NCBI GenBank assembly: GCA_035574315.1
Contig: DATLYW010000039.1
Span: forward strand, 1 to 60,180
Source of the DNA: Candidatus Zixiibacteriota bacterium
GTDB taxonomy: Bacteria; Desulfobacterota; Binatia; UBA9968
Reading direction: 5' to 3'
Length of the DNA: 60,180 bases
The position numbers and the translations under genes are program-made. The notes below the pieces were generated by a model, which saw only the letters and a list, made by a program, of their open reading frames with translations, did not search any database and had not been told where the DNA came from. Within the stretch, counting starts at the first letter, position 1. Each line of letters begins with the position of its first letter. Of the stretch, positions 26,303 to 34,968 are shown piece after piece.

Positions 26303-26548
26303 TCAGTCGTCGATCTCGCCGAAATAGTCTCTCAGGATCCGCTCCTTGATGTACTCCAGCGCTCCGAGATCCTGGATGATGTCTCCGCCGGTATCGTAGA
26401 AGAAGATGTCGCCCTTGTGGTTCCGGCCGATCGCAACCAGCCAATCCAGTTCGTCCCGGTCTTCCAAAAGGTAGTTGATGGCTTGATTGGCGCCCTTGCT
26501 GGCGATGATGGTGACTTTTGGTTTGGCGGATTTTTTTGGCTGTGACAT
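26303..26548 (-). CDS. Small acidic hypothetical protein (81 residues)
   Basis: The ATG at 26548 follows a strong GGAGGTCGCTTC ribosome binding site, so I prefer it to an in-frame start eight codons earlier. The product starts with a Lys-rich stretch (MSQPKKSAKPKVTIIASKG), then a folded-looking segment (INYLLEDRDELDWLVAIGRNHKGDIFFYDTGG), and ends IQDLGALEYIKERILRDYFGEIDD. I do not recognise a family. It is soluble and probably cytosolic. It stands alone between the MFS gene and the DUF748 gene on the same strand. Confidence 0.65.
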   Translation of the reverse strand: MSQPKKSAKPKVTIIASKGANQAINYLLEDRDELDWLVAIGRNHKGDIFFYDTGGDIIQDLGALEYIKERILRDYFGEIDD

Positions 26549-26638
26549 GAAGCGACCTCCTGCGAACGCCAAAAAGTCTATACGAAAGGCGGCGCTTCTA
26601 CAACTCGGAATTTTCGCCGGCGTGCCAGGGCAATGGCG

Positions 26639-29600
26639 CTATCTCAGCGTGAACTCGACCCGGCTGCCGCGGGCCTCGGCGCCGGGCTCGGCCGGGGCGG
26701 GCCTCGGGGCGACGGTGAAAAGGCGGTCGGGGGTTACCTGCCCGGTGCCGAGCAGGTAGTCGCGGATCGCCCGGGCCCTTCGGGCCGCGAGGTCCGGAAG
26801 GTCATCCCCGGAAACCCGCTCGTGCTTGAGCATCAAAGCCTCCATTTCCGGAACCGGCAGATCGCGCGCGAGGCCGATCAAGTTGCGCGGTTTGGGAAAA
26901 TCCTCCCGGGCGTAGGCCGCCTTGAGGTAGAGAGGGTACTCCTTCGGGTCGACGCGAACCTCGTCGGCGCTTTTCGGAGCCCCTTCCCGCCCGGCGAGAT
27001 CGCGGAGCTTCTGGATCCTGACCTTTCGCTCGAGGGCAACGCGCTTGAGTCCTTCGAGGTCGTTCATCGGGTCGAACCGGGCGGCGATTTCGAGCCGCAG
27101 GGCGGGCCGGTTGTTCAACGCGGTGGCGATCGTCTTGAGGCGCGACCGGGCGGTAGGGGAGAGATCGGCGCGGCCGTAATCGAACTCGATCACGCTCAGC
27201 TCCTCCCCGCCGCCGCCGAACGCCGCCCCGAGCAGGGCGAACGGCGCGGTCACGGCCTTGGCGACGATGTTGATCACGATGCGGAGGATAATCCCGCCGA
27301 CGCTGAACTGCGGATCGTCGAGCGAGCCGGCGATCGGCAGATCGACGTCGATTACGCCGTTGCGATCCTTCAACAGAGCGACCGCGAGCAGGACCGGCAG
27401 CTTGGTCGCGGTCGGGCTCTCGATCCTCTCGCCGAAAGTCAGCTGGTTCAGGATGAGCTGGTTCTCGGCGGTGAGCTTGCGGTTCTCGAGCCGGTATTTG
27501 ACCTTGAAGGAAAGCTTGCCCTTTTCGATCCCGTACCCCACGTACTTCCCGGAGTAGGGAGAGAGCGGGCTCAGCTCGATCTCCCGCGCGTCGGCGGCAA
27601 TGTCCAGGTAGAGCGATTCCGCCAGCGGATTGATCCTGCCCCGGATGTCGACGGACGCGGAGTCGTCGAGGCTGGCGCGGAGCTCCAGGTTTCCGGGGAC
27701 CTCGGGCGTGAGCTCGGAGATCGTTCCTTCGACGCCCGTCAGGTTGGCGCTGTAGTTGGGCTTGATGAAGAAATCGCTGAAGTTGACCGTTCCCGACTTC
27801 AGACCGATCCTGCCGATCGTCACGCGCTTGCGGCCAGCCTGAGGCATCGGCTCGGGCGCCGCGCCGCTCGCCTCTTCGCGCGCGGCGAGCTTTTGCAGGT
27901 TGGTCCTGCCGTCGGCGCCGATGATCAGCCGGGCGTAAAAATCGGCCAGGTCGATCTCCTCGACGCGGAATTCCAGCGGCTCGAGGGAGAAGCGGAGCCG
28001 GTTCAGGCCGAGCGAGCCCCAGCGCACGAGATCGCGCGAGCTGTCCTTTTCCACGGAGCCGAAATCGACGACCCGAACGTCGCCGGCGTAGCTCAACCGG
28101 GCAGATCCGTTTCCGCCGGCTTCGACGGAAAGCGTGCCCTTCGTGCCGAGCCGTCCGCCCGTCAGGACAAAGTTGGCGCGGTCGTTCAGGTAGGGCTGCA
28201 GCGGCAACAGCCCGATCCCTTCCGCCTCGACGGCGAAGCGGGCGTTCAACGGGTCGATGGTCGCGGAGCCTGCCAGCCGCAGGCCGCCGCGCTCGTTGAT
28301 CTTCGCGCGAACAGCCGCCTGCGCCCGCGCGTTCCTGGCGGTCGAGAGATTCTGAGCGCGAAGGGCGAGGTCCGACACCACCAGCCGCGACCGCGGCGTG
28401 ATCGAGCGGTCCTCGAAGATCAGCCGCATCGCGTCGAGGGCGACGCTCTTCGTTTCGACTTTCCACGCAGCGGCATCGCCCCGGGGGCCGGCCGCCGAGG
28501 GCCCGGCGCCCGCTGCCGTCTTCAGCAGCCGGGGGTATCCCGCGGTCCCGTCCGCTTCTCTCCAGAAAAAGACGTTGCCGTCCCGGCTTTCCACCGAGCC
28601 GATCACGAGGCTCTTCGCGCCGAGGTCGGCCGCCACGTCCTTGATCGACAGCAGCGGGATCCGCCAGAGCGGCTCCGATTCGCCGGGCGCCTCGACGCGC
28701 AAAGAGCGCAGGGTGGCTTCGAGATCGGAGACCCTGGCGTCGAGCGCTCCGCCTTTGAGCACGACCGCAAAGCGGCCTGCGACGTCGAGAAGCCCCTGCT
28801 CGATCACGATCGCGGCGAAGTCGCCGTAGTAGGGGCGCAGCGCCGGCAGGCGCAGCCCGGTCACGGCGAGCGTGCCGTCGGCGGCGAGCGGATCGAGCTG
28901 TAAGCTCCCCTTGTGCGCGAGCTGCTCTCCCGCGGCGGTTTGAAAGGAGAGCTCCGTCCGCGCCTTTCGCTCGGCCCCGCTCGTCAGCCCCTTGACGTCG
29001 AGCCGGATGTTCTGGATCGTTGTCTCGAACGGAAGCTTGGGCCGACGGTCCGCGAGATGAACGGTGCCGCGCTCGACGGCGAGTTCTTCCACCGAGTAGC
29101 GAAAGGGGGCCGGCTCTTCTTTTTTTGCCGTCTCCCCCTTCTCGGCCGGAGCCTCGCTCCGCGGCAGGAGGGCGGCGAGGTTCAGGCGCCCGTCGGGGAA
29201 GCGGATGACGTGCAGCTCCGGGGCGCTGGCGCGCACCGCCTTGAGCGCCGCCTTGCGCGCGAACACCTCGATCGCGTCGATGGCGACCTCGAGCTTCGGC
29301 AGCGTCAGGATGGGCGCGCCGTCCTTCCCCCGGACAGCGAAGTCCTGAAAATCGAGGCGGCCGGACAGGACCAGCGCGGCCGGCTTCCCCCTGGGCGAGC
29401 GGAACGAGACCGTCAGGCGCCCGTCGATCCGGCCCGCGGGAACGCCGAAGTCGAGGTCGACGGGTGAGTACTCGAGGTATTTGGCCGGCTGGAGGTTGTC
29501 GATGTCGAGGTGGATCGTGCTTTCGCGCGAGGCCCCGAAGGGCCTGGTCTCGGCCTCGATTTTCACGGGCGCCCCGTTCACGATCGCCGAAAAGACCGGC

Positions 29601-30202
29601 CGGACCTTGATGTCGGCGTAGTAGGGAAGGCTCGAAACGAAGGGAACCCCCAGTTTCAGCGCGGTGACCTCGTGCTTGACCCCTTCCGGGAGATCGTCGA
29701 GCTCGATCCGGCCGTCGACGATCTCGACGTTGTTGAGGGAGAAACGCGGGGGCGGGCCGGGCGGCCCCTGGGTGAACTCGCGGATCAGGTCGGTGAAGTT
29801 GTAGGTGCGATCCTCGTTGCGGATCAGGTGCAGGTACGGCCCGACCACGCGCAGCTCTTTGATGACCGGACCGCGATAAAAGAGCGACAGCGATTCGAGG
29901 TTGACGTACGCTTCGCTAACCGAGAGCGCCGTCGTCTGGTCCTGGCGGTCCCGGACCGCCAGGCCGCGGATCGTGACGGACAGCGCGTAGGGGTTCAGGC
30001 GGATTTGCTCGATCGTCACCCGCCGGTGAAGCCTGCTCGACAGCTCGGCCGCGATCCTGTCGCGCAGCAACCACGGCGCCGCAAGAGAGAGGAGACCGGG
30101 CGCCGCGAGGATCGCGACGCACCAGATCAGGAGCCTTCGCGCTCGAGGGTGGAACAGAATCGCGGCCGCGCGCCGGCGCAGCTCGGTCCCAGAAAAGGCC
30201 AT
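26639..30202 (-). CDS. AsmA-like DUF748 domain envelope protein
   Basis: This 1187-residue protein has one N-terminal membrane anchor (LIWCVAILAAPGLLSLAAPWLL). A very long beta-rich periplasmic region follows and starts with the DUF748 signature (VTIEQIRLNPYALSVTIRGLAVRD, LESLSLFYRGPVIKELRVVGPYLHLIRNEDRTYNFTDLI). Repeated segments such as FSDFFIKPNYSANLTGVEGTISEL are family features. AsmA/TamB/YhdP relatives form long grooves that move phospholipid between the membranes. DUF748 proteins probably belong to that group, which is inference. The C-terminus (LRLEIAARFDPMNDLEGLKRVALERKVR) is OmpA-like in tone. It is a single gene with GGAAG before the ATG. Confidence 0.88.
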   Translation of the reverse strand: MAFSGTELRRRAAAILFHPRARRLLIWCVAILAAPGLLSLAAPWLLRDRIAAELSSRLHRRVTIEQIRLNPYALSVTIRGLAVRDRQDQTTALSVSEAYVNLESLSLFYRGPVIKELRVVGPYLHLIRNEDRTYNFTDLIREFTQGPPGPPPRFSLNNVEIVDGRIELDDLPEGVKHEVTALKLGVPFVSSLPYYADIKVRPVFSAIVNGAPVKIEAETRPFGASRESTIHLDIDNLQPAKYLEYSPVDLDFGVPAGRIDGRLTVSFRSPRGKPAALVLSGRLDFQDFAVRGKDGAPILTLPKLEVAIDAIEVFARKAALKAVRASAPELHVIRFPDGRLNLAALLPRSEAPAEKGETAKKEEPAPFRYSVEELAVERGTVHLADRRPKLPFETTIQNIRLDVKGLTSGAERKARTELSFQTAAGEQLAHKGSLQLDPLAADGTLAVTGLRLPALRPYYGDFAAIVIEQGLLDVAGRFAVVLKGGALDARVSDLEATLRSLRVEAPGESEPLWRIPLLSIKDVAADLGAKSLVIGSVESRDGNVFFWREADGTAGYPRLLKTAAGAGPSAAGPRGDAAAWKVETKSVALDAMRLIFEDRSITPRSRLVVSDLALRAQNLSTARNARAQAAVRAKINERGGLRLAGSATIDPLNARFAVEAEGIGLLPLQPYLNDRANFVLTGGRLGTKGTLSVEAGGNGSARLSYAGDVRVVDFGSVEKDSSRDLVRWGSLGLNRLRFSLEPLEFRVEEIDLADFYARLIIGADGRTNLQKLAAREEASGAAPEPMPQAGRKRVTIGRIGLKSGTVNFSDFFIKPNYSANLTGVEGTISELTPEVPGNLELRASLDDSASVDIRGRINPLAESLYLDIAADAREIELSPLSPYSGKYVGYGIEKGKLSFKVKYRLENRKLTAENQLILNQLTFGERIESPTATKLPVLLAVALLKDRNGVIDVDLPIAGSLDDPQFSVGGIILRIVINIVAKAVTAPFALLGAAFGGGGEELSVIEFDYGRADLSPTARSRLKTIATALNNRPALRLEIAARFDPMNDLEGLKRVALERKVRIQKLRDLAGREGAPKSADEVRVDPKEYPLYLKAAYAREDFPKPRNLIGLARDLPVPEMEALMLKHERVSGDDLPDLAARRARAIRDYLLGTGQVTPDRLFTVAPRPAPAEPGAEARGSRVEFTLR

Positions 30203-30332
30203 GCTTGCTTCCGGTCAGCTCCCGAGCTTCACGCCGGCCCGAGGCGCGGGCAGACGGCGGGACGAGCCCTTCGGTACCGCACGCATTTAATCAGCGATCG
30301 GGGAGGGAAACAAGTCGGCGTGCGGCCGGGAT

Positions 30333-30779
30333 TCAATCCGCGCAAGCGCCGGCGAGCCCCCGGAGCATCTCGAGGTAGGGGTGGGGTATCTTCCAGTGGG
30401 CGGCGCCTTCGACGATCAGGCCGATGTATTCCGCGCTCGGCGGCGGCACGTCGGGCTCGTCCGCCGCTACGTAAACGAGAGCTTCGAGCGGGCGGCGGCC
30501 GTCGTCGCGGCAATAGACGCGGACGGTCTCCCGGCGGTAGCCGTCCTCGAAACCGTCGAGGACGACGAGGTCGGGAGCGGCCACGTCGTAAACCACGCCC
30601 CAGACCTCGGCGCCGGGCTGGCGCAGGATATTGGCGGTGCCGCACCCGCGCAGCCGCGAGCGGCGCGTGATCGCGAAACGGTAATCGGGGAGGCGGGCGA
30701 CGCTGACGAACGTCGCCGAGGGGCAGCGGCGCTGCATCTGCGGCCAGTTCATGTTCGACCCGTAGGCGAAGTAATACAA
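30333..30779 (-). CDS. Gamma-glutamylcyclotransferase-like protein (AIG2/GGCT fold)
   Basis: The 148-residue protein starts at a TTG behind GGGAGGA, matching the family N-terminus MYYFAYGSNMNWPQMQRRCP with the substrate-binding YGSN loop. The catalytic Glu is likely the one in LDGFEDGYRRETVRV. GGCT-fold enzymes convert gamma-glutamyl amines or glutathione-derived peptides to 5-oxoproline. Bacterial members are often annotated only by fold. It diverges from the second ornithine-cyclodeaminase-like gene. Confidence 0.87.
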   Translation of the reverse strand: MYYFAYGSNMNWPQMQRRCPSATFVSVARLPDYRFAITRRSRLRGCGTANILRQPGAEVWGVVYDVAAPDLVVLDGFEDGYRRETVRVYCRDDGRRPLEALVYVAADEPDVPPPSAEYIGLIVEGAAHWKIPHPYLEMLRGLAGACAD

Positions 30780-30905
30780 GCGACGTCCTCCCTCTGTTCC
30801 ACGTCCGGCGCTTTCCCGTTCGGGTTCCGCGCGGCCTTCAAGAGGCGGATTCTAAAAGAAGCGGCAACCCCTGACAAGCAGCCCGGCGGCGTGCGTCGCG
30901 GCGGT

Positions 30906-30934
30906 TTGACAAGCGCGCGGTAATTCTCTAGGAG
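30906..30934 (+). promoter_or_regulatory. Candidate promoter for the second ornithine-cyclodeaminase-like gene
   Basis: A perfect TTGACA (30906-30911) is followed after 17 bp by TAGGAG (30929-30934), a weak -10 box. It lies about 37 bp before the ATG at 30971. Confidence 0.4.
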
Positions 30935-30970
30935 TGGTGCGGACGGACGAATCACGGCCGGAAAATCCGG

Positions 30971-32047
30971 ATGTTGATCCTTTCCAACGAAGATATCGAA
31001 AAGCTTCTCCCCGTGGGCGCCTGCCTCGAGGTCCTCGAGCAGGCGTACCGGGATCTCGGCAACGGCCTGGCGGCGACCGTGCCGCGCTACGACGTCTTCA
31101 GCCCGACGAAGCCCGGCGAGTACTACGAGTACAAGACCATGAGCGGCGTGCTTCCGAACCGCAGGGTCGCCGCGCTCCGTCTCAATTCCAGCGTGGTGAA
31201 ATGGTACGAGAAGGCCGGCGGCGTGCGCAAGGACAAGCTGCCGGCGGCGGGAGGAGACCGGTTCGTCGGGCTGGTGATGCTGTTCAGCACGGAAACCGGC
31301 GAGCCGCTCGCGATCTTTCCGGACGGCTACGTGCAGAAGCTGCGGGTTGCGGCCGCGAGCGCGATCGCCGCGCGCCATCTCGCCCGCCGAAACTCCCGGG
31401 TGATGGCGTTGCTGGGAGCCGGCTGGCAGGCCAGCGCGCACCTGGCGGCGCTCTGCGCGGTGCGCGAGCTCGGCGTCGTCAGGGTCTACAGCCCGACGCC
31501 TGAAAGCCGGCGGCGCTTCGTCGACGAGAACCGGGGCAGCGTCGCCGCCTCGGTCGAGGAGGCGGCGAGCGTCGAGGCGGCGATCGACGGTGCCGACATC
31601 GTCACCTGCGCCACCAACTCGATCTCGGCGGTCTTTTCGGGAGACCGGTTGCAGCCCGGCGTTCACGTCTCGTGCGTCAAGCCCTGCGAGCTGGACGCGA
31701 CGGCGTACCGCCGCGCGGACCCCTTGATCATCCACTGGCGCGAGGCGAAGCCGTTTCAGATCCCGATCGGGGTCGATCCCATGACGATCCCGGACATCTC
31801 CGACGGATGGCTCCATCCGCTCACGCGGGAGCATGCGCCGGTCTGGGATTTGCCGACGATCGCGGACCTGGTCAACGGGCGCCATCCCGGCAGAACCCGC
31901 GACGACGCGATCACTTGCTTCTGCAACAACGTGGGGCTCGGGCTGCAGTTCGCGGCGGTCGGCAGCGAGGTGCTCGCCCGGGCGCGGGAAGCCAAGGTCG
32001 GACGCGAGATACCCACCGATTGGTTCCTCGAATCCGTACATCCCTGA
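30971..32047 (+). CDS. Ornithine cyclodeaminase / mu-crystallin family protein (second copy)
   Basis: The 358-residue protein starts MLILSNEDIEKLLPVGACLEVLEQAYRDLG. It carries the NAD-binding VMALLGAGWQASAHLAALCAV, EAAIDGADIVTCATNSISAVF and a conserved C-terminal CFCNNVGLGLQFAAVGSEVL. It is a clear homologue of the protein at 21396: both end in a PTDWFL or PTEWFL motif near the C-terminus. The substrate is unknown; imino-acid reduction or amino-acid deamination are the family options. A NitT-type binding protein follows 102 bp later on the same strand. Confidence 0.88.
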   Translation: MLILSNEDIEKLLPVGACLEVLEQAYRDLGNGLAATVPRYDVFSPTKPGEYYEYKTMSGVLPNRRVAALRLNSSVVKWYEKAGGVRKDKLPAAGGDRFVGLVMLFSTETGEPLAIFPDGYVQKLRVAAASAIAARHLARRNSRVMALLGAGWQASAHLAALCAVRELGVVRVYSPTPESRRRFVDENRGSVAASVEEAASVEAAIDGADIVTCATNSISAVFSGDRLQPGVHVSCVKPCELDATAYRRADPLIIHWREAKPFQIPIGVDPMTIPDISDGWLHPLTREHAPVWDLPTIADLVNGRHPGRTRDDAITCFCNNVGLGLQFAAVGSEVLARAREAKVGREIPTDWFLESVHP

Positions 32048-32149
32048 GGTGGAGCGCGGACGAGCGGCTCGACCGGTCCGCTCGGCGCGCACGCCGCCGA
32101 GGAGGGCGGCGAGCGCGCGCGCCCCGGGCCCCTGTGCGAGGAGGAGAAG

Positions 32150-33157
32150 ATGAAGAGCGGAATTCCGGAACGGAAATTTCTCGTCGCGGCTGCGATCTGG
32201 ATCACCGCCGCGCTGCAGGGAGCTTTCCCGGCCCGGGCCGACCGGCTCAAGGTCGCTTACCCGACCACCGTGGGATCGATGGCCGTCGTCTGGGTCGCCA
32301 AGGAGGCGCGGCTGTTCGAAAAGCATGGTCTGGACGTCGAGCTGATTTACGTGGCGGGAAGCTCGAAGGTCGTCCAGGCGATGCTGGCGAGGGAGGTTCC
32401 GATCGCGGAGATCGCCATTCCGGCGGTGATCCAGTCCAATCTCGCCGGAGCGGACCTCGTGATGCTCGCCGGACCCAACCACAAGCCCGGCCAGAAGATC
32501 ATGGTCAAGCCGGAGATCAGGCGCCCGGAGGACCTCAAAGGACGGAGGATCGGCGTTACGCGCTTCGGCACATCCGACGATTTCCTGCTGCGCTACATTC
32601 TCGGGCGCTGGGGGCTTCAGCCGGACCGCGAGGTGGCGTTGATTCAGATGGGCGGGTCCCAGGAGACGCTGGCGGGACTGGGCTCGCGCGCGATCGACGG
32701 CGGGATGCTCTCATCGCCGCTGCATCTGCGCGCGGCGAAGCTGGGCTTTTCCATGCTCGCGGACCTGAGCGCGATCGGCGTGGACTATCAGGGCGCGGGG
32801 GTGGTGACGACGCGCGGCTACGCGCGCGAGAACCCGAACGTGCTGCGCCGCTACCTGCGCGCGTACGTGGAGGCCCTCCACCGGTTCAAGACCGACAAGG
32901 AGTTCTCGGTAAAGGTGATCGGCAAGTATTCGCGCATCACCGAGCCCGATGCCCTTGAAGAGACCTACCGGCACTACGCGGTCAAGGTGATGCCGAGGGT
33001 GCCCTACCCCACGCTTCCGGGCATCCAGCTCGTGCTGGACGAGATCGCCTCGCGCAACCCCAAGGCCAAGGCGGTGACGCCCGCGAGCCTGATCGACGTT
33101 TCCTACCTCCAGGAGCTGGAGCAGGGCGGGTTCGTCAAATCGCTCTACGGCCGGTGA
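32150..33157 (+). CDS. NitT/TauT-type ABC substrate-binding protein without local permease
   Basis: The 335-residue protein has a strong GGAGGAG ribosome binding site and a signal peptide (LVAAAIWITAALQGAFPARA). It follows the NMT1/SsuA pattern: LKVAYPTTVGSMAVVWVAKEARLFEKHGLDVELIYV, PEDLKGRRIGVTRFGTSDDFLLRY and ETLAGLGSRAIDGGMLSSP. No permease or ATPase is next to it, so it either uses a distant ABC system (perhaps the one at 17955-20288) or signals. Its pairing with an ornithine-cyclodeaminase-like gene mirrors the 16.9-22.5 kb region. Confidence 0.88.
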   Translation: MKSGIPERKFLVAAAIWITAALQGAFPARADRLKVAYPTTVGSMAVVWVAKEARLFEKHGLDVELIYVAGSSKVVQAMLAREVPIAEIAIPAVIQSNLAGADLVMLAGPNHKPGQKIMVKPEIRRPEDLKGRRIGVTRFGTSDDFLLRYILGRWGLQPDREVALIQMGGSQETLAGLGSRAIDGGMLSSPLHLRAAKLGFSMLADLSAIGVDYQGAGVVTTRGYARENPNVLRRYLRAYVEALHRFKTDKEFSVKVIGKYSRITEPDALEETYRHYAVKVMPRVPYPTLPGIQLVLDEIASRNPKAKAVTPASLIDVSYLQELEQGGFVKSLYGR

Positions 33158-33175
33158 GCCAGCCGGGCCGCCGCG

Positions 33176-34189
33176 TTACAGGTCGAGCGTGCTCGGGGCG
33201 AAAAGGTCCTCGATTCTCACTCTCTCCGGGATCAGCCCCTGCTCGTGAGAAAAGGCGACGAGGGTCTCGAGCATCCCGCGGTTGGCCTTGACGCCGTACG
33301 GGTAGGGGTCCTCGCCGAATATCTCGCGCGTTCTCGCCAGGTACTCCGCGCCGAAGAAGAGCGCCGTCGGAATGGCATCGAGGAGTTTCGCGTTGAAGTG
33401 CTCCTTGGCGCGGACGAAGGCCGTATAGAGATTGAACGCCGCCCACGGATGCCTGCGGTGGATCTCTCCCCGGATGACATAGGCGTGATTGACGGGCAGG
33501 AAGCCCCATTTCCGGAAAAACCGGGCGCCCTCCGCCATGCGGTCGGGAAACAGGGGCTTGATCTTGCTCCAGTCCCCCCCGGCGCCGGCGATCCTGTGGG
33601 ATCGTCCGATGACCGTGGGGGTGTTCTTCCAGGGGCTGCCGATCGCCGCCGCGTCGAGCTCGCCCGCGGCGAGCATCGAGGCCATGCTCTTTTCGGGCGG
33701 GATTCTCTGAAACGAGATCCCCGGCGGCGGAACGAAGCCGGTCGCGCCGCCGTGGCTCAGCTCCTCGGTTCGCTCCATGTACCAGTGAATCTTGTACTGC
33801 GATACGCCGAAGTCGTGCTCCAGGATGCCCCGGCTCCACAGCGCGGCGGTTTGCTGGTACTCGCCGACGCCGACCTTTTTTCCGGCGAGGTCGCCCGGAC
33901 CGCGGACGCCCGAGTCGACGTGGTAGAAGATCTCGGTGTGGAAAAGGCGCCGGCTGGGAAAGACCGGAATCGCCGTCATGTCGAAGCCGCGGGCGCGCGC
34001 GATCAGGTAGGAGGACATCGACATCTCGGCGACGTCGAACTCCTGGAACCTGAGCTGGCGCCAGAAGGTCTCCGAGGGCGGCGAATAGGTCGGGATCAGT
34101 TCGATGCCCTCGACCGGCACGGAGCCGTCCATCAGCGGCTGCACCCGCTCGTTGTAAGCGGAAACGAAGCTCAACTCCAGTCTGGCCAT
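33176..34189 (-). CDS. 4,5-dihydroxyphthalate decarboxylase-like protein
   Basis: The 337-residue protein (MARLELSFVSAYNERVQPLMDGSVPVEGIELIPTY) matches the family named after 4,5-dihydroxyphthalate decarboxylase, which shares the periplasmic-binding-protein fold. Typical segments are FDVAEMSMSSYLIARARG, AIPVFPSRRLFHTEIFYHVDSGV and LAGKKVGVGEYQQTAALWSRGIL. It lacks a signal peptide, which favours a cytosolic enzyme or ligand sensor over a transport receptor. Catalysis has been shown for very few members, so I do not assign the reaction. It is the last gene of a three-gene operon with a TenA-like and an aldolase gene. Confidence 0.8.
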   Translation of the reverse strand: MARLELSFVSAYNERVQPLMDGSVPVEGIELIPTYSPPSETFWRQLRFQEFDVAEMSMSSYLIARARGFDMTAIPVFPSRRLFHTEIFYHVDSGVRGPGDLAGKKVGVGEYQQTAALWSRGILEHDFGVSQYKIHWYMERTEELSHGGATGFVPPPGISFQRIPPEKSMASMLAAGELDAAAIGSPWKNTPTVIGRSHRIAGAGGDWSKIKPLFPDRMAEGARFFRKWGFLPVNHAYVIRGEIHRRHPWAAFNLYTAFVRAKEHFNAKLLDAIPTALFFGAEYLARTREIFGEDPYPYGVKANRGMLETLVAFSHEQGLIPERVRIEDLFAPSTLDL

Positions 34190-34210
34190 CGCTTTCCTCG
34201 AGCAGCGGCG

Positions 34211-34906
34211 TCAGTAGTCGACGCTCCAGATGTCGTAGAGAAGCTCCATCCGGCGAAAGGTGTGCTCGCGCGTGAGCGCCTGCAGGTGCGGCGACGTGAT
34301 GTAGCGGAGCGCGATCTCCTCCGCGAGGTTGCCGTGCTCCTCGTCGGCCTCGGCGTGAACGGTGAAGAAGCGCACGTCCTCGGGCTTCATGTTGTACTGT
34401 TCGATGAAGCCGCGACCGAGCGCGGCGGCGGCGGGGCTGAACGTTCCCTCGGCGCCGATCTGGATCGCCATCACCACGAACCAGGGCAGGGTGTGGATGA
34501 TCAGCTCCACGTAGTAGAGGTGAGCGGCGGTCGCCGGCCGGAGCTCGGCGTGCTCGATCTGCTCGTCGGTCAGCCCGATCGACCTGGCGAAGCGCACGAA
34601 CAGCTCGTTGTGGCCGGCGCTGCCGGTATCCAGGCCGCGGGTTTCTTCCTCGACCACGCCCCACAGTTTCCGGGCGATCTCGGGATCGCTGCAGGCGAGG
34701 TAGCGCAGCATGGCGATGCGCGGCACGGCGCGGCGGAACTGGTAGTCCTGCACGGCCCAGCGCCGGATCTCGTCCAGGGTCGCCTTGCCGGAGCAAACCG
34801 CTTTTACGAACGGATGATTGATCCGCAGCTTGTGGAATTTCTGGACGTCCCGCTTGAGCTGCTCGACGAATTCCGCCGACGAGAGGGCGGGAGACTGGCT
34901 GGTCAT
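34211..34906 (-). CDS. TenA/PqqC-like (haem-oxygenase fold) protein, possible diiron enzyme
   Basis: I start at ATG 34906, behind GAGGAGGAAG, giving 231 residues; the longer frame to 35425 overlaps the aldolase gene. The all-helical sequence (FHKLRINHPFVKAVCSGKATLDEIRRWAVQDYQFRRAVP, VVEEETRGLDTGSAGHNELF, FFTVHAEADEEHGNLAEEIAL) matches the TenA/PqqC superfamily. The His/Glu-rich helices recall the iron-containing redox enzymes (CADD/HDO-like), but metal binding is inferred. It lies between the aldolase-like and decarboxylase-like genes on one strand. Confidence 0.78.
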   Translation of the reverse strand: MTSQSPALSSAEFVEQLKRDVQKFHKLRINHPFVKAVCSGKATLDEIRRWAVQDYQFRRAVPRIAMLRYLACSDPEIARKLWGVVEEETRGLDTGSAGHNELFVRFARSIGLTDEQIEHAELRPATAAHLYYVELIIHTLPWFVVMAIQIGAEGTFSPAAAALGRGFIEQYNMKPEDVRFFTVHAEADEEHGNLAEEIALRYITSPHLQALTREHTFRRMELLYDIWSVDY

Positions 34907-34968
34907 GGAAACTTCCTCCTCGTATCGCGTTTCGCGCGTCGCGTCGCGGCGAAGGGGAACGGCACGGG

